From: Azospirillum brasilense
GTDB lineage: Bacteria > Pseudomonadota > Alphaproteobacteria > Azospirillales > Azospirillaceae
DNA: 64,000 nt
NCBI RefSeq assembly: GCF_005222205.1
Contig: NZ_CP032345.1
Location: 1,243,001 to 1,307,000, forward strand
Direction of reading: 5' to 3'
This document shows positions 57,733 to 64,000 of this stretch, piece after piece (position 1 is the first letter of the stretch; each line of letters opens with the position of its first letter). The translations under genes were made by a program, and so were the position numbers. The notes under the pieces were generated by a model that saw only the letters and a list, made by a program, of their open reading frames with translations, was not told the DNA's origin and ran no database searches.

Positions 57733-57756
57733 CGCTCGCCTCTCGAGGAGGATGCG
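57733..57756 (+). promoter_or_regulatory. ROSE-like hairpin hiding the hsp20 ribosome binding site
   Basis: CCTC (57739-57742) pairs with GAGG (57748-57751), the core of the Shine-Dalgarno AGGAGG, and CGC (57733-57735) pairs with GCG (57754-57756) beyond a small internal loop. The start codon GTG is at 57759. This is the geometry of an RNA thermometer such as the ROSE elements of rhizobial small heat-shock genes; the upstream leader has further GC hairpins. Confidence 0.5.
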
Positions 57757-57758
57757 CC

Positions 57759-58238
57759 GTGACGACACGTCTTTCGCTCTTCAACAGTCCGCTGCTCCTG
57801 GGCTTCGACCAGTTCGAGCGCACGCTGGACCGCATCGCCAAGAATTCCGCGGAAGGCTATCCGCCCTACAACATCGAACAGATCGGAGACGAGGGCCTGC
57901 GCATCACGCTGGCCGTGGCCGGCTTCACCTCCGAGGATCTGTCCGTTCAGATCGAGGACAACCAGCTCGTCATCCGGGGCCGCCAGACCGACGACCGCTC
58001 GCGCATCTACCTGCACCGCGGCATTGCCGCCCGCCAGTTCCAGCGCAGCTTCGTGCTGGCGGAGGGGATCGAGGTGGTCGGCGCCTCGCTCGACAACGGC
58101 CTGCTCAACATCGACCTGAAGCGGCCCCTGCCGGAACCGAAGGTCCGCACCATCAAGATCGAGCAGCCCGCCCAGGCCGCCAGCGGCACCGCCGGACCGC
58201 AGACCATCGACGTCGCCCCTGACCGCGGCGACGCCTGA
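57759..58238 (+). CDS. Hsp20 family small heat-shock protein
   Basis: This 159-residue alpha-crystallin-type holdase binds unfolding proteins in the cytoplasm. GLRITLAVAGFTSEDLSVQI and QLVIRGRQTDD are the core beta strands, followed by LHRGIAARQFQRSFVLAEGI and NGLLNIDLKRPLPEP with a C-terminal I-K-I anchor (TIKIEQ). This is the IbpA-like class found in alphaproteobacteria. Start is GTG at 57759 behind the GGAGG binding site that is folded into a hairpin. DUF1150 follows 76 nt downstream. Confidence 0.93.
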   Translation: MTTRLSLFNSPLLLGFDQFERTLDRIAKNSAEGYPPYNIEQIGDEGLRITLAVAGFTSEDLSVQIEDNQLVIRGRQTDDRSRIYLHRGIAARQFQRSFVLAEGIEVVGASLDNGLLNIDLKRPLPEPKVRTIKIEQPAQAASGTAGPQTIDVAPDRGDA

Positions 58239-58314
58239 CCGGTTCCGGCGCTCAACCAGCGCGATTGCCCGCCGCTTCACACCTCCTCGACCGATTCGTC
58301 CAAAGGACTGCGTC

Positions 58315-58548
58315 ATGAACAGCTTCGACATCGACAAGGCCGCGGCCTACCTGCGCCAACTGTCGCCCCAGGACTTCGCCACCTTCGGGCTGGACCATGT
58401 GGCCTATGTCCGGCCGGTGACCGTCGACGACGCCCCGGCCTTCTCCGTCCACGCCGCCGACGGCACGCCGCTGACGGTGCTGGCGGAGCGCGACGTGGCC
58501 TTCGCCACCGTCCGCCAGAACGACATGGAGCCGCTGAGCGTCCATTGA
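58315..58548 (+). CDS. DUF1150 family protein
   Basis: This 77-residue cytosolic protein starts MNSFDIDKAAAYLRQLSPQD and contains FATFGLDHVAYVRPV, SVHAADGTPLTVLAERDVA and the terminal VRQNDMEPLSVH. These are the DUF1150 marks. The family commonly follows hsp20 genes in alphaproteobacteria and so is probably part of the same heat-shock unit, with unknown biochemical role. A good terminator follows. Confidence 0.9.
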   Translation: MNSFDIDKAAAYLRQLSPQDFATFGLDHVAYVRPVTVDDAPAFSVHAADGTPLTVLAERDVAFATVRQNDMEPLSVH

Positions 58549-58608
58549 CGCCTGGGGCGTCCGGCCGGCGACACCCTGAGGTTTCGCCGAAAACGCCCCG
58601 GAGGTTGC

Positions 58609-58645
58609 GAAAGGGCCGGTCCGCCGCGGACCGGCCCTTTTCGTT
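58609..58645 (+). terminator. Rho-independent terminator after the hsp20-DUF1150 unit
   Basis: AAAGGGCCGGTCCG (58610-58623) and CGGACCGGCCCTTT (58627-58640) form a 14-bp stem with a 3-nt loop and a TTCGTTT tail. Confidence 0.92.
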
Positions 58646-58777
58646 TCTGTACGACCGGTGATATGACATTGCTCCGGGACGCCCCCATCGACCCTTGCCC
58701 GCCCCCCTCAACCCGCTATCCTTGTGGGGGACCGCGAAAGTGGCCAAGCGGGCGGATGGACGCCGGCTTGCGGGGAG

Positions 58778-59881
58778 ATGGCATTGAGCGACGGGGCAGA
58801 CACCAGCGAGGCTGTGGCCGAGGTTGCCGGGGACAAATCGGCACGCCCCCAGGGCGGAGGCCGGCGCAAGCAGTGGGAGGACGAGGCCCGCGACGCGCTG
58901 CACATCATGCCGCTGTCGGCCATCCCGCTGGAAACGCCGGGGCTCCAGCACGCCCGGCTGATCAAGAACGTGCGGTTGCAGACCGTCGTCGAGATGTTCC
59001 ACGACGTCCAGACCGGCAGCGGGCAGGTCTCGCCGCGCCACCTCACCGCCTATTTCGAATCCTACAAGGAGGAGGTGGAGCGCGACCTCGTCAAGATCGA
59101 GAAGATCGCCGCCGCCTCCAGCTTCGACGTCTACACCTCCCGCATCGAATTGCGGCGGATGAACATCGACGTCAACAGCGTCGAGTCGCTGACCCTGTCC
59201 GATCGCAAGAAGGAGGAGCTGACCAACTACATGCGCGTCTTCACGCGCCCGCTGGTCGAGTATGTCTACGGGTCCGAGGACATGCAGGTCCAGGACGTGA
59301 AGGACATCATCGGCATGTTCTCCAACCCCAACCGGGACGAGGCGCTGCGCAACCTGCGCATGATGGCCGACCGGCTGGACATCGAGCTTGGGGAGATCCC
59401 GCAGTTCCTTGAGGAATACGGCGACATCTTCCTGTCGCTGGCCTATTTCAAGAAATGCCTGGACGACATCGTCCCGGAGATCCAGCGTTTCCTTTCCTGG
59501 ATGGCCGAGATCCGCAGCTCCACCGAGGTCAAGCGCGACGCCCGGCAGATGCGCATGCTCGACGAGATCAGCCGCGACCTGACCGACATCTCGACCTCGA
59601 TCACCGGGCGGTTCGAGAGCTTCGACAACCGGTCCAAGGACTTCTGGCGCGACATCAACGCCGAGACCTTCCATTCCATCCGCGAGCTGATCGCCTCCCA
59701 CCACGTCACCATCGGCGGCGTGCTGTGCGGTCTGGCGGTGAAGATGGACCTGTGGAAGGCCCGCTTCGCCCGCGGCGGCGGCGGCCCGAACCGGCGCATG
59801 GAGTTCGTGAAGTCGGAAATCCTGCCCGGCCTGTCCCACATCAAGTCGCTGGAACAGTCCGCCCGCTCCGCCAGCGCGTGA
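58778..59881 (+). CDS. Conserved-looking cytosolic protein of unknown function
   Basis: This 367-residue soluble, mostly helical protein starts MALSDGADTSEAVAEVAG. It has an Ala/Gly-rich N-terminal tail, then LHIMPLSAIPLETPGLQHAR and LIKNVRLQTVVEMFHDVQTG. Charged helices follow (YFESYKEEVERDLVKIEKIA, ELTNYMRVFTRPLVEYVYG), then LSLAYFKKCLDDIVPEIQRF and RDLTDISTSITGRFESFDNR. The even distribution of conserved-type residues argues for a real, constrained protein, but I recognise no domain. The ATG at 58778 is close to GGGGAG, and an earlier frame extension to 58724 is less likely. Confidence 0.75.
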   Translation: MALSDGADTSEAVAEVAGDKSARPQGGGRRKQWEDEARDALHIMPLSAIPLETPGLQHARLIKNVRLQTVVEMFHDVQTGSGQVSPRHLTAYFESYKEEVERDLVKIEKIAAASSFDVYTSRIELRRMNIDVNSVESLTLSDRKKEELTNYMRVFTRPLVEYVYGSEDMQVQDVKDIIGMFSNPNRDEALRNLRMMADRLDIELGEIPQFLEEYGDIFLSLAYFKKCLDDIVPEIQRFLSWMAEIRSSTEVKRDARQMRMLDEISRDLTDISTSITGRFESFDNRSKDFWRDINAETFHSIRELIASHHVTIGGVLCGLAVKMDLWKARFARGGGGPNRRMEFVKSEILPGLSHIKSLEQSARSASA

Positions 59882-59924
59882 GGAGCCGTCCACGGCACGG
59901 CTCCGGTTGCCCGGGAACGGCGGT

Positions 59925-60368
59925 TCACTCCGTCAGCGGCACCCTGGTGGTCACCGTCCCCCCGTCCGGCACCACCAGGGCGAAGGCGTCGAAGGCCGGC
60001 GGGCCGAAGGCGCTGCCCGTCGCCCCGCCGCTGAAGCCGTAGGGCTCGCGCGGCATGCCCAGCAGGTTGGTGGTGAGCACCGAGTCGCCGTTCCGATCCT
60101 GGAACACCGCGACTCCGTAGCGCCCCGCCGGCAGCCCGGCGAAAACCGCCGTCACCTCCGTCCCCGACGCCTCCAGGATTTGCCCGGCGAGACGCCGCTC
60201 CGCCTTGTAGGCATCGGCGCCGTCATACAGCGCGACCCACAGCTTGCCCTGTTGGGGCTTGACGTTGCCGATGGTTGCGCGAAGCTCCGCCGAACGGACC
60301 CCCGCCGCGGCGAGGGTCAGCGTCATCGCGCCGACCACCCCCAATCCGATCCGACATGCGGCTCCCAT
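59925..60368 (-). CDS. DUF2141 exported protein
   Basis: This 147-residue protein has a signal peptide (MGAACRIGLGVVGAMTLTLA to about VRSA) and a beta-sandwich DUF2141 domain: GKLWVALYDGADAYKAERRL, VTAVFAGLPAGRYGVAVFQD, RNGDSVLTTNLLGMPREPYG. The acidic DRNGD loop and GMPREPYGFS are typical. Members are periplasmic or outer-surface proteins of unknown role. It is divergent from the LytTR gene; their shared 144-nt interval contains inverted repeats. Confidence 0.83.
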   Translation of the reverse strand: MGAACRIGLGVVGAMTLTLAAAGVRSAELRATIGNVKPQQGKLWVALYDGADAYKAERRLAGQILEASGTEVTAVFAGLPAGRYGVAVFQDRNGDSVLTTNLLGMPREPYGFSGGATGSAFGPPAFDAFALVVPDGGTVTTRVPLTE

Positions 60369-60497
60369 TTCCTGTCCCTTTCCTTCGCCGTGGACGAACC
60401 GTCGCCCTTCCGACCCGGCCCCTTCCATGCCTGAAGGAGCGGGCGGCGGACCACCACCGCTGCGGGACCGGCGGGGCGTTGCTTCGCGAAACGCTGG

Positions 60498-60530
60498 AAC
60501 CGGCGGTTCACGATGCGTGAAACGCCGGTT
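60498..60530. promoter_or_regulatory. Inverted repeat spanning the LytTR gene start codon
   Basis: AACCGGCG (60498-60505) and TTCACG (60507-60512) pair with CGTGAA (60516-60521) and CGCCGGTT (60523-60530). The apex ATG at 60513 is the start codon of the LytTR gene. Such a fold would block initiation or serve as an operator. A second small hairpin (TTCGCGAA at 60483-60490) lies next to it. Confidence 0.55.
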
Positions 60531-61355
60531 CCCGCGACGGGGCAGCCACGCACGCCCTACCGCCGCCGGCTGCTGGGCCGGCGCCTGCCGGTGCTGCTGG
60601 CCGCCGCGCTGGTGCTGACCCTGCTGGGCCCGTTCGGCACCTTCGCGGATTTGACGCTGGCGCAGCGGCTGGCTTACTGGTGCGGGCTGATCGGACTGGG
60701 CGGTCTCGCCTTCGAGCTTCTGACCCTGGCCGCCGGCCATCGGCTGCGGGAGCGGGCGGGGGCGTGGCGCGTTATGCTGGTCGGGGTGATCCTGGCGGTG
60801 GCGGCGCTGATGACGCTGACCGTGGCGCTGCTTGAAAGGACGTTGCGCGGGATGGACTTTCTGCGCCCGCTGGGGTTGGCGGAGCTGTTCGTCTACGTCG
60901 TCCTCGTCACCCTGCTGGTGTCCGCCATTCCGGTCTGGCTGGAGCTGCGCGACCGCGGGCTTCTCGCCGGCTCCACGCCGCCGCCATCCCCGCCCGTCCC
61001 GGACAACGCGCCGGCCCCCCCGGCGCAGCCCACCTTCCTCGCCCGCCTGCCGGCCCGGCTCGGCCGGGACCTGCTGGCGCTGGAGATGGAGGACCACTAC
61101 GTCCGCGCCCACACGGCGGAGGGCAGCGACCTGATCCTGATGCGGCTGCGCGACGCCATCGCCGAACTGGCCGGGCTGGACGGCATGCAGGTCCACCGCT
61201 CCCACTGGGTCGCCGCCGCCGCCGTCGCCGGGGTGGAGCGCAAGCCGGACGGCAAGCTGGTGCTGGTTCTGCGCAACGGCCTGCGCGTGCCGGTCAGCCG
61301 TAGTTACGCGACGGCGGTTCGCGAGGCGGGCTGGACGGAGAAGGCGGGGCCGTGA
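60513..61355 (+). CDS. LytTR-type DNA-binding regulator with membrane domain
   Basis: This 280-residue protein has four or five N-terminal transmembrane segments (LPVLLAAALVLTLLGPFGTF, YWCGLIGLGGLAFELLTLAA, VMLVGVILAVAALMTLTVAL, LAELFVYVVLVTLLVSAIPV). A Pro-rich linker follows, then a C-terminal LytTR domain: LLALEMEDHYVRAHTAEGSD, LDGMQVHRSHWVAAAAVAGV and LRNGLRVPVSRSYATAVRE. Membrane-LytTR proteins act as one-component regulators, often with an inhibitory partner encoded nearby. Its start codon lies in an inverted repeat. Target genes are not evident; the flanking DUF2141 and acyltransferase genes are candidates. Confidence 0.88.
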   Translation: MRETPVPATGQPRTPYRRRLLGRRLPVLLAAALVLTLLGPFGTFADLTLAQRLAYWCGLIGLGGLAFELLTLAAGHRLRERAGAWRVMLVGVILAVAALMTLTVALLERTLRGMDFLRPLGLAELFVYVVLVTLLVSAIPVWLELRDRGLLAGSTPPPSPPVPDNAPAPPAQPTFLARLPARLGRDLLALEMEDHYVRAHTAEGSDLILMRLRDAIAELAGLDGMQVHRSHWVAAAAVAGVERKPDGKLVLVLRNGLRVPVSRSYATAVREAGWTEKAGP

Positions 61356-61719
61356 TCAGCGCCCCCTTGACATACACAAAGACGCTGTGAAAACCCGAAC
61401 AGACGCGGACACCCCACGCAATAACGGGTGCTTTCTCTATCCCCATTGGGTGGTCATTACCGTTGAATTCTTGTTAGGTCACTCAAAGTGCCGACACCCT
61501 AAGGCTTTCATTCAATAATTCACTTCAACACACCACCACGATACCATACCATCGAAATCACAGGCATTTTCCTATCAAGGGCATCGAAAACAACAAGGCA
61601 ATGCAAGCGACAAAAACGCTAACCTTGCGCCTATACCATGAAGTCTTTCAGTCTTATTGAATTTCCAGGGAGCGATCTCATCGCTTCCCCTCGTGCAGCC
61701 GGGCACTCCCCTACTCCCT
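61356..61719. other. AT-rich intergenic island
   Basis: This stretch is markedly poorer in GC than the rest of the window. It holds TTGACA at 61367, many A/T-rich words, a 27-codon open frame at 61638-61721 (MKSFSLIEFPGSDLIASPRA and seven more residues) and an imperfect hairpin (GGGAGCGAT at 61668 with ATCGCTTCCC at 61680). No larger gene is visible. Together with the palindromes beyond it, it makes a 555-nt interval before the acyltransferase. The composition suggests transferred DNA or an extended regulatory region. Confidence 0.65.
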
Positions 61720-61833
61720 AAAGCGGATTGCAATCCGCTTTGGACCGCGACGGCGGCCCCGGCCGCACATGCGGCCGAAGCCCGCCGGCAAGTGAGGCGA
61801 TGTGAGTCTAAAGCGAACGGAAGTTCGCTTTAG
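61718..61833. repeat. Nested palindromes upstream of the acyltransferase
   Basis: Three symmetric units lie in 116 bp. A perfect 22-bp palindrome (half-site AAAGCGGATTG, 61720-61741). CGGCCGCA/TGCGGCCG (61760-61777). An 11-bp hairpin CTAAAGCGAAC/GTTCGCTTTAG with GGAA loop (61808-61833). The first and last share CTAAAGCG ends, like the boundaries of a REP or bookend-type element. Confidence 0.75.
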
Positions 61834-61910
61834 CCGCTCGCCTCCCGCCGCAGAACCGGGTTCGGGACCGCCGCCCCGTGCCTTCGCTCCACCCAAGCAT
61901 CGCGGGTCCC

Positions 61911-63809
61911 ATGACGTACCGCCCCGACATCGACGGCCTTCGCGCGGTATCGATCCTCGCCGTCCTGCTGTTCCACGCGAAGTTTCCCCTGTTCAGCGGC
62001 GGATACATCGGCGTCGATGTGTTCTTCGTGATTTCCGGCTACCTCATCGGCTCCATCGTTCTGAACGATGCGCAGCGCGGCAGCTTCTCCCTCGCCGACT
62101 TCTATGTCCGCCGCGTCCGCCGGATCCTTCCCGCCCTGTTCGCGGCGCTGGCGGTCACCGCGGTGCTCGCCCTGTTTCTGCTGTCGCCCCAGGAGCTGAA
62201 GAGCTTTTCCCAGAACCTCGCGGCGACCACGCTGTTCTCGTCGAACATCGTCTATTATCTGAAGTCCGGTTACTTCGAGAACGCGGCGGAGATGAACCCG
62301 CTTCTCCACACCTGGTCGCTGGGGGTGGAGCAGCAGTTCTACATCATCTTTCCCCTCGCCGTGCTGGCCCTGCTCCCCTACGGGCGTCCGGTGTGGATCG
62401 CCGTTCTGCTGGCGGCGGCGGCGGCGTCCTTCGCCTTGGGCGTGTCGCTGGTCCGGGATCATCCGGTGGCGGCCTTCTACCTGCTGCCGCCCCGGCTGTG
62501 GGAACTGGTGCTGGGCGCCCTTCTCGCCTTCGGCGCCGTTCCGGACATCCGCGGCCGCGCGGTGCGCGAACTGACCTCCGCCCTCGGCGCCGCCCTGATC
62601 CTCGTCAGCGTGTTCGCCTTGACGGAGGCGACGGCCTTTCCGGGCTACGCGGCGCTGCTGCCCTGCCTGGGGGCGGCGCTGGTGATCCACGCGGGGCGGA
62701 GCGGTCCGACGGCGGTCGGGAGGGTGCTGACGCTGCGCCCCATGGTCTTCATCGGCCTGATTTCCTACTCGATGTACATCTGGCATTGGCCGCTGATGGT
62801 CTTCGCGCGCTTCTACAAAGGGCGGGATCTGACCATTAGGGAAACGCTGATCCTTCTCGCGCTCATCGCCGCGGTGTCCGTGCTGTCCTGGCGGCTGATC
62901 GAGGTTCCCTTCCGCAAGCCCAGGGCGAAGTCGGACCGCCGGCCGTCCAAGGTCTTCGCGCGGACCGGCTGGGTCATGGCGGGATTGGCGGGGGTCGGGC
63001 TGCTCGGCCATCTGTCCAACGGGCTGCCGCAGCGCTTCGCCGATTACGCGCCGCAGGACATTTCAGGACGGGAACTCTACAAGGAACACACCTGCTTCCT
63101 CGAGACCGACCAGCCGCCCGAGGCGTGGCCGGGCCTGGAGAATTGCCGGATCGGGTCGCCGAAGGCGGAGGCACCCACCGCCCTGCTCTGGGGGGATTCC
63201 TTCGCCGCCCATTATGTGCCGGGGCTGCAGACGGTCGCCGATACCCTGCCTTTCAACATCGTGCAGTACACGGCTTCCGGCTGCCCGCCCATCAAGGACC
63301 TGTCCGTCAACGCCCGCCCGAACTGCCAGGAGTTCAACCGCCGCGTCGATGAACTCATCGACCGCAACGGCATCCGCATCGTCATCATGGCGGCGCGGTG
63401 GGAATGGTACATGGACACCAACGCCCTCGACCTTCGCCGCCTGCATGAGACCGTCGGCGCGCTGCTGAGCCGGGGCATCCGCATCGTCGTGCTGGGACAG
63501 AGCCCGGTCTTCCGCTTCCGCAACCCCTACGACCACACCTATTTCATGAAGTCGGAGCGGGCCTATTCGATCACCGGCCAAGCCGCCGACCAGCCGGTCA
63601 TCACGGCGACGCGCGGTGCGCAGTTCGTCGACACCTCCGACTATTTCTGCGACCCCGATCCCTGCAAGGACCTTCCGCTCTGCCGGATCAGGGACGACCA
63701 GGGCTTCTATTTCCTGGATCAGGGCCACTTCTCGGCCCATGGCAGCACCCTGCTCGTGCAGAGCATCCAGGAGGTTCTGCGCGCCCCCGACCCGTTCTAT
63801 GGAGAGTGA
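61911..63809 (+). CDS. OafA/YrhL-type acyltransferase with C-terminal SGNH domain
   Basis: This 632-residue inner-membrane protein acylates surface polysaccharide. The first ~370 residues form the acyltransferase-3 domain with ten helices: YRPDIDGLRAVSILAVLLFH near the N-terminus, VDVFFVISGYLIGSI, FYVRRVRRILPALFAALAV, HTWSLGVEQQFYIIFPLAVL. The periplasmic C-terminal half is an SGNH hydrolase-like domain with LLWGDSFAAHY (GDS) and DQGHFSAHGS (D-x-x-H). This is the OafA/LPS O-acetylase architecture. The ATG at 61911 was chosen over GTG 61878. It is preceded by the AT-rich island and palindromes, consistent with acquired surface-variation genes. Confidence 0.92.
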   Translation: MTYRPDIDGLRAVSILAVLLFHAKFPLFSGGYIGVDVFFVISGYLIGSIVLNDAQRGSFSLADFYVRRVRRILPALFAALAVTAVLALFLLSPQELKSFSQNLAATTLFSSNIVYYLKSGYFENAAEMNPLLHTWSLGVEQQFYIIFPLAVLALLPYGRPVWIAVLLAAAAASFALGVSLVRDHPVAAFYLLPPRLWELVLGALLAFGAVPDIRGRAVRELTSALGAALILVSVFALTEATAFPGYAALLPCLGAALVIHAGRSGPTAVGRVLTLRPMVFIGLISYSMYIWHWPLMVFARFYKGRDLTIRETLILLALIAAVSVLSWRLIEVPFRKPRAKSDRRPSKVFARTGWVMAGLAGVGLLGHLSNGLPQRFADYAPQDISGRELYKEHTCFLETDQPPEAWPGLENCRIGSPKAEAPTALLWGDSFAAHYVPGLQTVADTLPFNIVQYTASGCPPIKDLSVNARPNCQEFNRRVDELIDRNGIRIVIMAARWEWYMDTNALDLRRLHETVGALLSRGIRIVVLGQSPVFRFRNPYDHTYFMKSERAYSITGQAADQPVITATRGAQFVDTSDYFCDPDPCKDLPLCRIRDDQGFYFLDQGHFSAHGSTLLVQSIQEVLRAPDPFYGE

Positions 63810-63826
63810 GGCCCGGCCGGAACGCC

Positions 63827-63860
63827 GCGCAGCGGGAGGGCGGAGCCGCCCCCGCTGCGC
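63827..63860. terminator. GC-rich hairpin between convergent genes
   Basis: GCGCAGCGGG (63827-63836) and CCCGCTGCGC (63851-63860) flank an inner GGGCGG/CCGCCC pairing. It lies between the acyltransferase and aconitase stop codons. There is no T-run, so factor-independent termination is doubtful. Confidence 0.4.
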
Positions 63861-63869
63861 CGGCATCCG

Positions 63870-64000
63870 TCACTTCGCCAGGTTGCGCAGGACGAAGTTC
63901 AGCACGCCGCCGTTCCGGTAATACTCGACCTCGTCCACCGTATCGATGCGCAGCAGCAGCGGCACCTGCCGCGTCTGCCCGTCGGCGCGGGTGATGGTCA
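63870..64000 (-). CDS. acnA: Aconitate hydratase A (last codons)
   Basis: The minus-strand frame open at the window edge reads TITRADGQTRQVPLLLRIDT, then VDEVEYYRNGGVLNFVLRNL and A-K before TGA. The D-T-x-x-E-x-x-Y-Y-x-x-G-G motif near the end and the closing V-L-R-x-L are the C-terminus of aconitase A (domain 4), the TCA-cycle enzyme isomerising citrate to isocitrate. Only about 43 codons are in the window; the start and the Fe-S ligands lie beyond its edge. Confidence 0.85.
   Translation of the reverse strand, partial: TITRADGQTRQVPLLLRIDTVDEVEYYRNGGVLNFVLRNLAK

Overview
The window is about 64 kb of GC-rich (roughly 68-70% by eye), densely coded chromosome from an alphaproteobacterium. Several things point that way: aerobic cobaltochelatase CobS/CobT, a TIGR02300 (FYDLN-acid) protein, a DUF1150 gene behind an Hsp20 gene, PleD-like signalling, a class II-type AroA and a ribbon-helix-helix protein of the alphaproteobacterial kind. 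The gene set and order fit Rhodospirillales and most resemble Azospirillum. That genus assignment is inference from recall; no search was run. Most genes are housekeeping, so this is a core chromosomal segment with small accessory insertions rather than a phage or genomic island. I found no CRISPR array, rRNA, transposase or plasmid origin.

Layout. 1-8.5 kb: the end of yidC, engB, a cation/proton antiporter, argB, a CorA-type metal transporter, a MAPEG protein, accA and an EamA transporter. 8.7-18.1 kb: malate synthase; xerD translationally coupled to a large exported protein and a 46-residue membrane protein; aroK-aroB; a CBS protein; a DUF2889 protein; an RHH protein; bolA. 18.3-22.4 kb: a J-domain protein, cobS and cobT. 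The cobS-cobT pair is split by a 462-bp unit with ~39-bp terminal inverted repeats that carries a GxxExxY (PD-(D/E)XK-like) gene. 22.4-27.8 kb: an exported protein, a ferric-iron binding protein with a Fur-like site, a pirin, the iron permease and upp. 27.9-38.9 kb: a DgcZ-like diguanylate cyclase, trpF, pyrF, a DUF2382 stress operon, an amine oxidase/ornithine-cyclodeaminase-like pair, lapA-like, ihfB, a DUF2189 protein and rpsA. 38.3-43.6 kb: cmk, aroA, an ORF-less relative of the inverted-repeat unit, gamma-glutamyltransferase, the TIGR02300 gene and tRNA-Ala(GGC). 43.7-55.4 kb: a second pirin, two MoeA-like genes (one fused to a periplasmic-binding-type domain), a PleD-like response regulator and two large hybrid histidine kinases. 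55.4-64 kb: a GT2 glycosyltransferase with GtrA, an hsp20-DUF1150 pair behind a probable sigma-32 promoter and RNA thermometer, an unknown cytosolic protein, DUF2141, a LytTR membrane regulator, an AT-rich intergenic island with nested palindromes, an OafA-type acyltransferase and the last codons of aconitase.

How the parts work together. aroK, aroB and aroA give three steps of the shikimate pathway, with trpF and pyrF nearby. rpsA, ihfB, lapA and pyrF preserve the ancestral cmk-rpsA-ihfB-lapA-pyrF order, interrupted by the stress and amine-oxidation genes. The kinase/PleD cluster and the DgcZ-like enzyme together suggest strong c-di-GMP control. The best candidates for something new are the GxxExxY inverted-repeat unit with its empty relative, the sigma-32/thermometer region of hsp20, and the paired hybrid kinases, one of which has lost its Hpt phospho-accepting histidine.
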